From: an uncultured Actinomyces sp.
GTDB taxonomy: Bacteria > Actinomycetota > Actinomycetes > Actinomycetales > Actinomycetaceae
Assembly (NCBI GenBank): GCA_915069725.1
Contig: CAJZFF010000032.1
Coordinates: 1 to 10,442 of the forward strand
Reading direction: 5' to 3'
DNA: 10,442 nt
The notes below the pieces were generated by a model. That model was not told the DNA's origin, did no database searches, and saw only the letters and a program-made list of their open reading frames with translations. The translations under genes were made by a program, and so were the position numbers. Positions 1-8,401 of this stretch are shown here, one piece after another. Every line of letters starts with the position of its first letter. The first letter of the stretch is position 1.

Positions 1-2056
<2,056 letters not shown>

Positions 2057-2109
2057 CGGGGCTCACTTCCAGTTGTCGTACCGATCCGGCCCGTCGCACC
2101 GCCTCGGGT

Positions 2110-2134
2110 CTGTCACGCGGACCTGCGGTGACAG
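2110..2134. promoter_or_regulatory. Inverted repeat upstream of acnA, candidate operator
   Basis: CTGTCAC (2110-2116) and GTGACAG (2128-2134) are perfect 7-base inverted arms separated by 11 bases, centred about 66 bases before the acnA GTG. The symmetry suits a dimeric repressor such as a TetR- or GntR-type protein. It does not match the Corynebacterium AcnR motif as I remember it. It could instead form an RNA hairpin in the leader. The regulator is inferred only. Confidence 0.4.
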
Positions 2135-2171
2135 CCAGGCGGAGGGCTGCGCGGATGCTCCGGTGTGGACC

Positions 2172-2200
2172 GTAGCCCACGGCGTGTCATCCGTTGTCAA
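2172..2200 (-). promoter_or_regulatory. Possible acnA promoter
   Basis: On the minus strand a perfect -35 hexamer TTGACA lies at 2200-2195. At 17 bases spacing the -10 would be the poor GGCTAC (2177-2172). A better TANNNT match, TACGGT (2174-2169), needs a 20-base spacer. The location between the methyltransferase and acnA is right, but the -10 is weak. If used, the leader would be about 110 bases and would include the inverted repeat at 2110-2134. Confidence 0.33.
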
Positions 2201-2233
2201 TACGTAGGGAAGGCTGGCCAAACCCGGCACGCG

Positions 2234-2270
2234 GCCCGGCGCCCGTCAACCGCATTTGGTGACGCCGGGC
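2234..2270 (-). terminator. Hairpin downstream of methyltransferase gene, weak terminator candidate
   Basis: GCCCGGCG (2234-2241) pairs perfectly with CGCCGGGC (2263-2270). Shorter inner pairing (TCA/TGA and CC/GG) surrounds a GCATTT loop, with small bulges. It starts 28 bases beyond the methyltransferase stop on the minus strand. No clear U-run follows, as is common in actinobacteria, so intrinsic termination is uncertain. Confidence 0.35.
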
Positions 2271-2297
2271 GCACGCAACCCCGCTGACGTCCCCCGT

Positions 2298-3695
2298 TCA
2301 GGAGCGCTCGAGCACCACGATCGTCTCGAAGTGGTGAGTGTGCGGGAACATGTCCAGCGCGCTCATGGAGCTCAGCGCGTAGCCCGAGCGCAGGAGGGTT
2401 CCCAGGTCCCGGGCCAGGGCCGCCGGGTCGCAGGCCACCAGGACGATCCGCTCGGTCCCCAGGGCGCCGACGGCCTCGATGACCTCGCGTCCGGCCCCTT
2501 GCCTCGGCGGGTCGAGGACGACGGCGTCGGGGCGACCACCGGTGAGGGAGCCGGCCAGCTCACGTACCGAGCGGGCGCTCACGCGGCCCGAGGCCAGGCG
2601 CGCTGCGGGGTGGTCGTGCAGGGTGCGGCGGGCGTCGCGAACGGCCTGCTCATTGCCCTCCAGGGACACGACCTCGCCACCGCTGCCCACCAGGGCGGCC
2701 AGCGGCAGGGTGAACAGGCCGGCCCCCGAGTAGAGCTCCAGGACGCGGCTGTCCGCGGCACCTTCGAGGTCCTCCCCCAGGGCGCCGCGCACGACGCGCT
2801 CGACGAGCACCCGGGGGGCGTCGACATGGACCTGCCAGAAGCCCTCGGCGTGGACGGAGTAGGTCAGTTCCCCCAGCCCCAGGGCGGAGGCGTCCACGAC
2901 CTCCCGGACCCGGCGCCGTCCGGTACTGCGGGCCTGGGCGGTCAGGAGCCGCTCGTCGAGCAGGACGACGGGCTCGCCGCCGCTGGGGGCGATGGCCTCG
3001 ATGCGCATGCCGGGCCGGTAGTGGGCGCGCCAGCGGGAGCGCTCCAGCAGTCCGATCTCGGTGATGGCGGGAACGGCCAGGGGCAGGCGGTGAAGGGGCA
3101 GGACCGTCCCGGAGCGGAAGGCGTGCATGCCGGGCCTGCCGTCCTCACTCACCGTCAGGCTGATGCGGGTGCGGGTGGCGGTCCCGGCCAGGGCACGCCG
3201 TCGAGCACTGGTGGAGGCCTGGGCCACGGCGTCAGTGGGCATGGGCTCGATCGGCACGGCGGCCGCGCCGGAGGCCTCGGGCAGGGAGGCGACGGCGTCG
3301 GCCACCTCCTGCCCGCCGATCCGGCGCAGGCAGTCGGCCAGGACCCAGCGTTTCCAGGTGCGCTGGGCGTCCAGGGCCACGTGGGCGAGCTCTCCCCCGC
3401 CCACGCCCGCGGGGCCGGCCTCGGGCCAGACGGACTCGACGCGGTCCGGGGATGCCTGGAGGATCTCAACGGCGTCGGCGCGCCAGGTCCGCGAGGTCAT
3501 CTCGGTCAGGCGGGCCCGTACCGTCTCACCGGGCAGGGCGTGGCGCACGAAGATGACGCGGCCGCCCGGGTCGTCCACGGGGCGGGCCACGCAGTGCCCG
3601 CCGTGCACAGGCGCCCCCACTGCCAGAGTCAGCTCGCGCGGCTCGCCGCGACTCTGGACGGGCGGTTCTCCGGTCCGGCTGGGCTGGGGGCTCAT
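2298..3695 (-). CDS. TRAM-domain SAM-dependent RNA (uracil-5) methyltransferase, TrmA/RlmD family
   Basis: 465 residues. It is predicted to transfer a methyl group from S-adenosylmethionine to C5 of a uridine in tRNA or rRNA. The N-terminus (about 20-80) resembles a TRAM RNA-binding domain. Family motifs follow in order: FWQVH 286-290, SAM motif VLELYSGAGLF 318-328, DPPRQG 395-400, the predicted nucleophile Cys422 in VACDPAAL, and HHFE 454-457 with Glu457 as probable base. The four cysteines of the Fe-S cluster of RlmD are absent: only three Cys occur (35, 122, 422). The homologous stretch reads VWPEAGPAGVGGGELAHV, which I recall as usual for actinobacterial members. The ATG (3693-3695) overlaps the permease TGA as ATGA, with AGGAG 7 bases upstream, so translation is probably coupled. 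The specific RNA target is unknown. Mtb Rv2689c is the likely positional counterpart. Confidence 0.93.
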   Translation of the reverse strand: MSPQPSRTGEPPVQSRGEPRELTLAVGAPVHGGHCVARPVDDPGGRVIFVRHALPGETVRARLTEMTSRTWRADAVEILQASPDRVESVWPEAGPAGVGGGELAHVALDAQRTWKRWVLADCLRRIGGQEVADAVASLPEASGAAAVPIEPMPTDAVAQASTSARRRALAGTATRTRISLTVSEDGRPGMHAFRSGTVLPLHRLPLAVPAITEIGLLERSRWRAHYRPGMRIEAIAPSGGEPVVLLDERLLTAQARSTGRRRVREVVDASALGLGELTYSVHAEGFWQVHVDAPRVLVERVVRGALGEDLEGAADSRVLELYSGAGLFTLPLAALVGSGGEVVSLEGNEQAVRDARRTLHDHPAARLASGRVSARSVRELAGSLTGGRPDAVVLDPPRQGAGREVIEAVGALGTERIVLVACDPAALARDLGTLLRSGYALSSMSALDMFPHTHHFETIVVLERS

Positions 3696-5779
3696 CGAAT
3701 CTCCTGGGGGGCTGCATCGACGCCGCCGGTAGTGGAGCGGCTGTGCTGGTCGACGTGACGGCGCATGGCGACGTCGGCGTCGATGATGCCCTCGGCGGTG
3801 CGGGCGCGCACGCCGTGGTGGATGTGCCGTTGTCCGGGCAGTCCCAGCTGCCAGGGCACGGAGGCCACGACGACGCCGGGGGTGAACAGTAGGACGGTCT
3901 TGAGGCGCAGGGCGGTCTGGTTGTGGAGGATCTGCTCCCACCAGTGGCGCACTATGTACTCGGGCAGGAAGACGACGATGAGGTCGCGGGGGGACTCGCG
4001 GCGTACCGAGCGCACATAGTTGATGACCGGGCGGGTGATGTCCCGGTAGGGGGAGTCCAGGACTGTCAGGGGCACGGCGATGTCGGCCTCCTCCCAGGCG
4101 TCCAGGAGGCGCTCGGCGCCGCCGTCGCCGGTGTCCACCGTCAGGGCCTCCAGGACGGTGGGGTGGGTCGACTGGGCGTAGGTCAGGGCCCGCAGCGTGG
4201 GCTGGTGGAGGCGGGAGGCCAGGACGATGGCGTGGACGTGGGCCGGCAGGACGCGGGCGTCGTGGAGGTCGGAGATGGCCACCTCCTCGCTGACTCTGCG
4301 GTAGTGCCGGCGGATCCGGTTCATCACCAGGTAGAGCAGCGCCATGATCGTCAGGGTGATCCAGGCTCCCCGGGTGAGCTTGGTGAGCAGGACGATGACC
4401 AGGACCGTCCCGGTGCCCAGCACGCCGATGGAGTTGATGATGCGGGCGCGATACATGCGCGAGCGGTCCCTGGGCTCGGTGGCGATGGTCAGCTCGCGGG
4501 TCCAGTGACGCACCATGCCCACCTGGGACAGCGAGAAGGAGATGAACACGCCCACGATGTAGAGCTGGATGAGGCGGGTCGTATTGGCCTCGAAGCCGAT
4601 GAGGAAGGCCACGGCCCCCAGCCACAGGACGATGATGCCGTTGGAGAAGGCCAGGCGGTCGCCGCGCTGGGAGAGCTGGCGGGGCAGGAACTCGTCACGG
4701 GCCAGGACGCTGGCCAGCACCGGGAACCCGTTGAAGGCGGTGTTGGCGGCCAGCACCAGGATCAGACCGGTGACGGTGGCGACCAGGTAGAACATCGGGC
4801 GGAAACCGGAGAAGACGGTGGCGGCGATCTGTCCGATCGCGGGGTCCTGGTGGTAGCCGTCCCCGATCGGGACGCCGTTGCGCAGGAGCTGGTGGGCCGG
4901 GTCCTCCACCATGCGCACGCCGACGGCGCCGGCCAGGTGGATGACGCTCATGAGCATCAGCGCGGCGATCACTCCCAGGAGCAGCAGCGTCGTGGCGGCG
5001 TTGCGGGACTTGGGGCGCTGGAAGCTGGGCACGCCGTTGGAGATCGCCTCCACGCCGGTCAGGGCCGCGCACCCCGAGGAGAAGGCCCGCAGGACCAGGA
5101 AGCCTCCGGCCAGGCCGGTCAGGCCCTGCTCCCAGCCGGCGTGGGTGACGACGTCGAAGCCGGCCGACTCGGCCCGCCCGAGGGTCCCGGTCAGCTCCTG
5201 GACAAGGCCGACGACGGCCATGATGCCGATGACGCCCATGTACAGGTAGGTGGGAATGGCGAAGGCCCGGCCCGACTCGCGTGAGCCGCGCATGTTGAGC
5301 ACGGCCAGGACGGTGACGACCGCGACGGCGATCTCCACCTTGTAGGGGACCAGGGCGGGTAGGGCGGCCGCGAGGTAGGAGGTGCCCGAGGACACCGAGA
5401 CCGCAACGGTCAGGACATAGTCGCTCAGCAGGGCCGAGGCCACCAGGAGCCCGGCGTGGGAGCCGAGGTTGGCCGAGACCACCTCGTAGTCGCCGCCGCC
5501 CGAGGGATAGGCGTGGACAGTCTGGCGGTAGGAGGCCACGACGACGGCCAGGACCCCGACGACGGCCAGGGCCACCCACGGCGACAGGGAGGTCGCCGCA
5601 ACGCCGGCCACGGCCAGGGTGATGAGCACCTCATCGGGGGCGTAGCCCACGGAGGACAGGGCGTCGGAGGCGAATACCGGAAGGGCGATCCTCTTGGGCA
5701 GGAGGGTCTCCCCCAGAGCTCCACTGGGAACAGGACGGCCGACGAGAAGCCGCTTGATGCGGTCTGCGAAGTCACGCAC
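3692..5779 (-). CDS. KimA-like APC-superfamily potassium permease
   Basis: 695 residues: about 12 membrane segments between residues 30 and 490, then a 200-residue cytoplasmic tail. It aligns by eye with Bacillus subtilis KimA, a K+/H+ symporter inhibited by c-di-AMP. Residues matching the KimA substrate site as I recall it are present: Asp39 and Tyr46 in ASDALSSVGYA, Thr124 and Ser128, Thr241 and Glu244 in ALTGVEAISN, and Tyr407. The tail also resembles that of KimA, including FLPEYIV and WWEQILHNQTA (603-623); in KimA this region binds c-di-AMP. The GTG start at 5779 gives MRDFADRIKRLLVGR, typical of the family; the next upstream in-frame start would run into the divergent trkA gene. GGAG lies only 2 bases before the GTG, too close for a normal RBS. 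Transport of K+ and control by c-di-AMP are inferred. Databases often call such proteins 'APC family amino acid permease'. Confidence 0.9.
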   Translation of the reverse strand: MRDFADRIKRLLVGRPVPSGALGETLLPKRIALPVFASDALSSVGYAPDEVLITLAVAGVAATSLSPWVALAVVGVLAVVVASYRQTVHAYPSGGGDYEVVSANLGSHAGLLVASALLSDYVLTVAVSVSSGTSYLAAALPALVPYKVEIAVAVVTVLAVLNMRGSRESGRAFAIPTYLYMGVIGIMAVVGLVQELTGTLGRAESAGFDVVTHAGWEQGLTGLAGGFLVLRAFSSGCAALTGVEAISNGVPSFQRPKSRNAATTLLLLGVIAALMLMSVIHLAGAVGVRMVEDPAHQLLRNGVPIGDGYHQDPAIGQIAATVFSGFRPMFYLVATVTGLILVLAANTAFNGFPVLASVLARDEFLPRQLSQRGDRLAFSNGIIVLWLGAVAFLIGFEANTTRLIQLYIVGVFISFSLSQVGMVRHWTRELTIATEPRDRSRMYRARIINSIGVLGTGTVLVIVLLTKLTRGAWITLTIMALLYLVMNRIRRHYRRVSEEVAISDLHDARVLPAHVHAIVLASRLHQPTLRALTYAQSTHPTVLEALTVDTGDGGAERLLDAWEEADIAVPLTVLDSPYRDITRPVINYVRSVRRESPRDLIVVFLPEYIVRHWWEQILHNQTALRLKTVLLFTPGVVVASVPWQLGLPGQRHIHHGVRARTAEGIIDADVAMRRHVDQHSRSTTGGVDAAPQEIR

Positions 5780-5787
5780 GTCTCCAG

Positions 5788-5793
5788 ATGTTA
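5788..5793 (-). promoter_or_regulatory. -10 candidate for the permease-methyltransferase operon
   Basis: TAACAT on the minus strand fits the TANNNT pattern and would start transcription near 5781, about 2 bases before the GTG at 5779. This implies a leaderless or nearly leaderless message. No convincing -35 hexamer is seen. Confidence 0.4.
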
Positions 5794-5815
5794 CGTCCGC
5801 GGCCCGACAACGGAG

Positions 5816-5821
5816 TACCGT
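5816..5821 (+). promoter_or_regulatory. -10 candidate for the trkA pair
   Basis: TACCGT fits TANNNT and predicts a start near 5828, next to the GTG at 5829. The stretch between -10 and GTG is pyrimidine-rich (CCTCCTC), and the nearest GGAG is 13 bases away and overlaps the promoter. A leaderless message is therefore plausible. No good -35 is seen. Confidence 0.4.
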
Positions 5822-5828
5822 CCTCCTC

Positions 5829-6494
5829 GTGCACTTCGTCATCATGGGCTGTGGCCGCGTCGGAGCGTCCATGGCCGTTCAGCTCGACCGCATGGGGCAC
5901 TCGGTGTCCGTCATCGACCGCTCCGCGGACGCCTTCCGCCGCCTGCCCTCGGACTTCAACGGCCGCAAGGTCAAGGGGGTCGGTTACGACCGCGACGCCC
6001 TGGAGCAGGCGGGCATCGACGAGGCCTACGCCTTCGTCGCCGTGTCCAACGGGGACAACTCCAACATCGTGGCTGCGCGGGTAGCCAGGGAGAGCTTCGG
6101 TGTGGACAACGTCGTCGCCCGGATCTATGACTCGCGGCGGGCCGACGTCTACGAGCGCCTGGGCATCCCCACCGTGGCCACCGTGCGTCAGACGGCCGAC
6201 CAGATGATGCGCCGCATCCTGCCGGGCTCCAGCGCCCGCGAGCTGGAGGACCCCTCGGGCACGGTCGCTCTCATCCAGCCCAACGCCTCCCCGCAGTGGG
6301 TCGGTACGACGATCGGGATGCTGGAGGACCGCCTCAGGGTGCGGGTGGCCTGGATCTCACGCGATGCCACGGCGATGCTGCCCGAGGCCGCCACCGTCAT
6401 CCAGGAGCACGACCGACTGCACCTGGCGGTGAGCACCGACCGTATCGGCCAGGTCCGCCGCGCCCTGTCACACGCCCCGACCCAGGAGGCCTGA
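5829..6494 (+). CDS. ceoB: TrkA/RCK family potassium transport regulator, first copy (CeoB-like)
   Basis: 221-residue cytosolic protein with an N-terminal RCK_N Rossmann domain and a C-terminal TrkA_C domain. These proteins bind NAD(H) or ATP and gate K+ uptake channels or transporters. Visible are the dinucleotide motif GCGRVG (7-12), the ribose-binding acid Asp30 at the end of strand 2, and SNGDNSN (73-79). TrkA_C spans roughly 138-212. Only one RCK_N/RCK_C set is present, unlike the duplicated E. coli TrkA; the second set is the next gene. The GTG at 5829 gives MHFVIMGCGRVG, the family's usual N-terminus; longer upstream extensions would overlap the permease gene. It lies three bases before the next gene and is divergent from the KimA-like permease. 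Order and orientation match Mtb ceoB, which is the basis for the symbol. Confidence 0.93.
   Translation: MHFVIMGCGRVGASMAVQLDRMGHSVSVIDRSADAFRRLPSDFNGRKVKGVGYDRDALEQAGIDEAYAFVAVSNGDNSNIVAARVARESFGVDNVVARIYDSRRADVYERLGIPTVATVRQTADQMMRRILPGSSARELEDPSGTVALIQPNASPQWVGTTIGMLEDRLRVRVAWISRDATAMLPEAATVIQEHDRLHLAVSTDRIGQVRRALSHAPTQEA
6484..6489 (+). promoter_or_regulatory. Ribosome binding site of second trkA gene
   Basis: A perfect AGGAGG lies inside the last codons of the first trkA gene, 8 bases before the ATG at 6498. It fixes the start and shows that the second protein can be made efficiently from the shared message. Confidence 0.85.
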
Positions 6495-6497
6495 GCC

Positions 6498-7160
6498 ATG
6501 CAGATCGTCATCGCCGGAGCCGGTTCCGTGGGCCGTTCCATCGCCCGCGAGCTCATCAGCCACGGCCACGAGGTGACCCTCGTCGACCGTTCCACCGAGG
6601 CCATGCGCATCGCCTCAGTCCCGCAGGCCGACTGGCAGCTGGCCGACGCCTGCGACATCGACGCCCTGGAGCGCGCCGGGGCCGAGACCTGCGACGTCAT
6701 CGTGGCCGCCACCGGGGACGACAAGGCCAACCTGGTCATCTCCCTGCTGGCCAAGACCGAGTACGGGGTGCCCCGCACGGTCGCGCGCGTCAACAACCCC
6801 AAGAGCGAGTGGCTCTTCGATGAGACCTGGGGCGTGGACGTGGCCGTGTCGACCCCGCGCTTCATGACGGCCCTGGTGGAGGAGGCCGTCAGTGTCGGCA
6901 GCCTGGTGAGCATCTTCCACTTCCACCAGTCGGGCGCCTCCATGCACGAGCTGACCCTGCCGGAGGACTCACCGGTCATCGGCGAGCTCGTCACCGACAT
7001 CGAGCTGCCGCCCCACACGGTGCTGGCGGCGATCCTGCGCGACTACCGACCCATCACGCCGGACCGCGACGAGCGCTTCGAGCGCGGGGACGAGCTCATC
7101 TTCCTCACGGCACGCGAGGGCGAGTCCAGCCTGGAGGAGCTGCCCCTGATCTTCACGTGA
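6498..7160 (+). CDS. ceoC: TrkA/RCK family potassium transport regulator, second copy (CeoC-like)
   Basis: 220-residue cytosolic RCK protein, the likely partner of the preceding gene. The Rossmann domain shows GAGSVG (7-12), Asp30, TGDDKANL (72-79) and ARVNNPKSEWLF (96-107). The last is the conserved stretch that ends RCK_N in TrkA proteins. TrkA_C occupies about 138-215 (SPVIGELVTDIELP then GDELIFL). The two copies are clearly paralogous but diverged and probably form a hetero-oligomeric ring. The ATG at 6498 follows AGGAGG by 8 bases, and the stop-to-start gap is three bases, so the genes are co-transcribed. No TrkH/KtrB pore gene is in the window, so the membrane partner is either encoded elsewhere or is the divergent KimA-like permease. 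The C-terminal domain type binds c-di-AMP in some firmicute KtrA proteins; that is only a possibility here. Confidence 0.93.
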   Translation: MQIVIAGAGSVGRSIARELISHGHEVTLVDRSTEAMRIASVPQADWQLADACDIDALERAGAETCDVIVAATGDDKANLVISLLAKTEYGVPRTVARVNNPKSEWLFDETWGVDVAVSTPRFMTALVEEAVSVGSLVSIFHFHQSGASMHELTLPEDSPVIGELVTDIELPPHTVLAAILRDYRPITPDRDERFERGDELIFLTAREGESSLEELPLIFT

Positions 7161-7166
7161 CCGTGT

Positions 7167-7192
7167 GACTCCGGGCCACGTTCACCGGACTC
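7167..7192. terminator. Weak hairpin between convergent genes
   Basis: GACTCCGG (7167-7174) and CCGGACTC (7185-7192) pair at 7 of 8 positions around a 10-base loop, in the 51-base gap between the convergent second trkA and DUF3159 genes. A terminator is expected here, but there is no U-run on either strand. Confidence 0.25.
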
Positions 7193-7211
7193 GGGGTTAC
7201 GGGGCCACTGG

Positions 7212-7991
7212 TCAGCGCTGATCGGTGCGCGCCTCGGTCCGGGCGATCCGGCTGGGAGCGACCAGCAGCCAGATGAACCACAGGGTCAGGGCGTACAGCG
7301 GCACGCCCAGGATGAGACGGGCGGCCCCCAGGTAGGACACGGCCTGCTCGCCGGCCAGGTAGAGGGGCACCTCGACGACGAGCCGCAGGGCGAACATGAG
7401 CGTCAGGACCCAGGTGCCCGCGTGGTAGCGGCGCCGAACATGGCGCAAGGCCGGCTCGGTGCGCCAGGCCGAGGGACGCGCGGCAGGATCATCGTCGACC
7501 TGCGGCTCCTCGGTGCTGTCCGAGTGCTCGCTCGCGTCGTCACCCCCACTACGGTCCGACTCGTCGGTGACGCGATGCCACAGAGTCATGAGGGCGCCCA
7601 CGATCGGCCAGCCGATGAGCAGGGAGACCAGGCAGGCGACCAGCCAGGCCGCGTTAATCATGAGGCCGGTGGCGTAGAAGTTGGAGGCGTCGCCGCTGCG
7701 CCAGGCCCACAGGGCCGAGACGAGGACCAGCACGGCCCCACCGACGACCTGAGCCGGGGACTGGCGCTGCACCAGGCGGGCCACGAGGCAGATGGCGCTG
7801 ATGGCCAAGGAGGCGAGCAGGGCCGCCACCAGGGCGGCGGGGCGCACCGCCATGACCAGGACGAACATGAGGGTGGGCACGACGGACTCGAGGATGCCGC
7901 GCCACCCGCCCACGGCGGCCAGGGCGTCGAAGCGCTCGGAGTCGATGGCCCCCAGGCCCGTACGGGCGGTTCCAGTGGAACGGCTGCTCAT
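7212..7991 (-). CDS. DUF3159 family membrane protein
   Basis: 259-residue integral membrane protein of unknown function, typical of Actinobacteria (Mtb Rv2693c by position). Recognisable family features are the opening GGWRGILESVVPTLMF (28-43), ARLVQRQSPAQVVGGA (71-86), and the C-terminal block with RLVVEVPLYLAG (203-214) and RLILGVPLYALTLW (225-238). About six hydrophobic segments are visible: roughly 34-50, 52-72, 83-98, 108-137, 193-212 and 222-246. A strongly acidic, Ser/Asp/Glu-rich loop (about 143-173) splits the middle and is probably cytoplasmic and disordered. The ATG at 7991 has AAGGA 6 bases upstream; in-frame extension upstream would overlap the OB-fold gene and lacks family similarity. 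It is the last gene of the minus-strand operon, 32 bases after the OB-fold gene. No enzymatic motif is seen. Confidence 0.9.
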   Translation of the reverse strand: MSSRSTGTARTGLGAIDSERFDALAAVGGWRGILESVVPTLMFVLVMAVRPAALVAALLASLAISAICLVARLVQRQSPAQVVGGAVLVLVSALWAWRSGDASNFYATGLMINAAWLVACLVSLLIGWPIVGALMTLWHRVTDESDRSGGDDASEHSDSTEEPQVDDDPAARPSAWRTEPALRHVRRRYHAGTWVLTLMFALRLVVEVPLYLAGEQAVSYLGAARLILGVPLYALTLWFIWLLVAPSRIARTEARTDQR

Positions 7992-8023
7992 TCGAGGTCC
8001 TTCCCGCAGGTGGCTGCCGGTTG

Positions 8024-8401
8024 CTACTGCCCCGGCCCCAGCAGGCGATAGGCGGGGTTGTGGATCTGCAGTCGGTGGGTGCCGTCGGCGACCCTCCCCT
8101 CGACCATCAGGTGGGTGCCCGGGGTGATGCCTGCGATACGTCGTCGACCCCACCACACCAGGTCGATGCTGCCGGTGCCGTCGTAGAGCTGCCCGACGAG
8201 GATGGGCTTGTCCTGGCTCGAGCGGTAGGTGACCGCCTGCAGCACACCGGAGACGCAGGTCCGCTGGCGCGAGGTCAGTGAGCCGATCGGATCGGTGCCC
8301 CGCCGGCTGGCGGAGCGCTCCTCATCCTCGGCCTCCAAGTGCTCGCGGCTGGTGCGCAGCGACTCGTAGAGCCGCTTGACCCGCGCCGACAGCGCCCCCA
8401 T
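8024..8401 (-). CDS. OB-fold nucleic acid-binding domain protein
   Basis: 125 residues. A short charged helix (about 5-33) is followed by an OB-fold (about 45-123) like the anticodon-binding/RecG-type fold. The core includes RTCVSGVLQAVTYR, the conserved LYDGTGSIDLVWWGRRRIAGI (72-92), and VEGRV then IHNPAYRLL. This matches the small OB-fold family found beside DUF3710 and DUF3159 in Actinobacteria (Mtb Rv2694c by position). Single-strand DNA or RNA binding is inferred from the fold; no substrate is known to me. Its ATG at 8401 directly follows the TAG of DUF3710 (TAGATG) with no strong ribosome site, so it probably depends on translational coupling. Confidence 0.9.
   Translation of the reverse strand: MGALSARVKRLYESLRTSREHLEAEDEERSASRRGTDPIGSLTSRQRTCVSGVLQAVTYRSSQDKPILVGQLYDGTGSIDLVWWGRRRIAGITPGTHLMVEGRVADGTHRLQIHNPAYRLLGPGQ

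Noticed and set aside
2256..3758. 500-codon plus-strand open frame opposite the methyltransferase
   Set aside because: Antisense shadow in high-GC sequence. The composition is repetitive and no domain is recognisable, whereas the minus strand has all the methyltransferase motifs.
3696..4625. N-terminal extension of the methyltransferase frame up to 4625
   Set aside because: The frame is open by chance through the permease gene. The extension is Arg/Pro/His-rich, and the ATG at 3695 with AGGAG gives the normal family length.
3923..5284. Long plus-strand open frame (453 codons) opposite the permease gene
   Set aside because: It lies wholly antisense to a gene with clear KimA similarity. Its product is Gly/Asp/His/Gln-rich low complexity, the normal antisense by-product of high-GC coding DNA. 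No ribosome site or family motif.
5694..5828. Longer ATG start at 5694 for the first trkA gene
   Set aside because: It would overlap the start of the divergent permease gene. The family N-terminus begins exactly at the GTG at 5829.
5780..5828. A c-di-AMP (ydaO-type) riboswitch in front of the KimA-like gene, as in Bacillus
   Set aside because: The divergent gap is only 49 bases, far too short for that riboswitch, and the transcript may be leaderless.
7212..7221. 10-bp perfect palindrome TCAGCGCTGA at the DUF3159 stop codon
   Set aside because: It has no loop, so it cannot form a useful hairpin. It overlaps the final codons, and no partner site is seen elsewhere.
7992..8156. Longer start for the DUF3159 gene at 8156
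   Set aside because: It would overlap the OB-fold gene by over 130 bases. The added residues have no family similarity, while the ATG at 7991 has a good AAGGA site.
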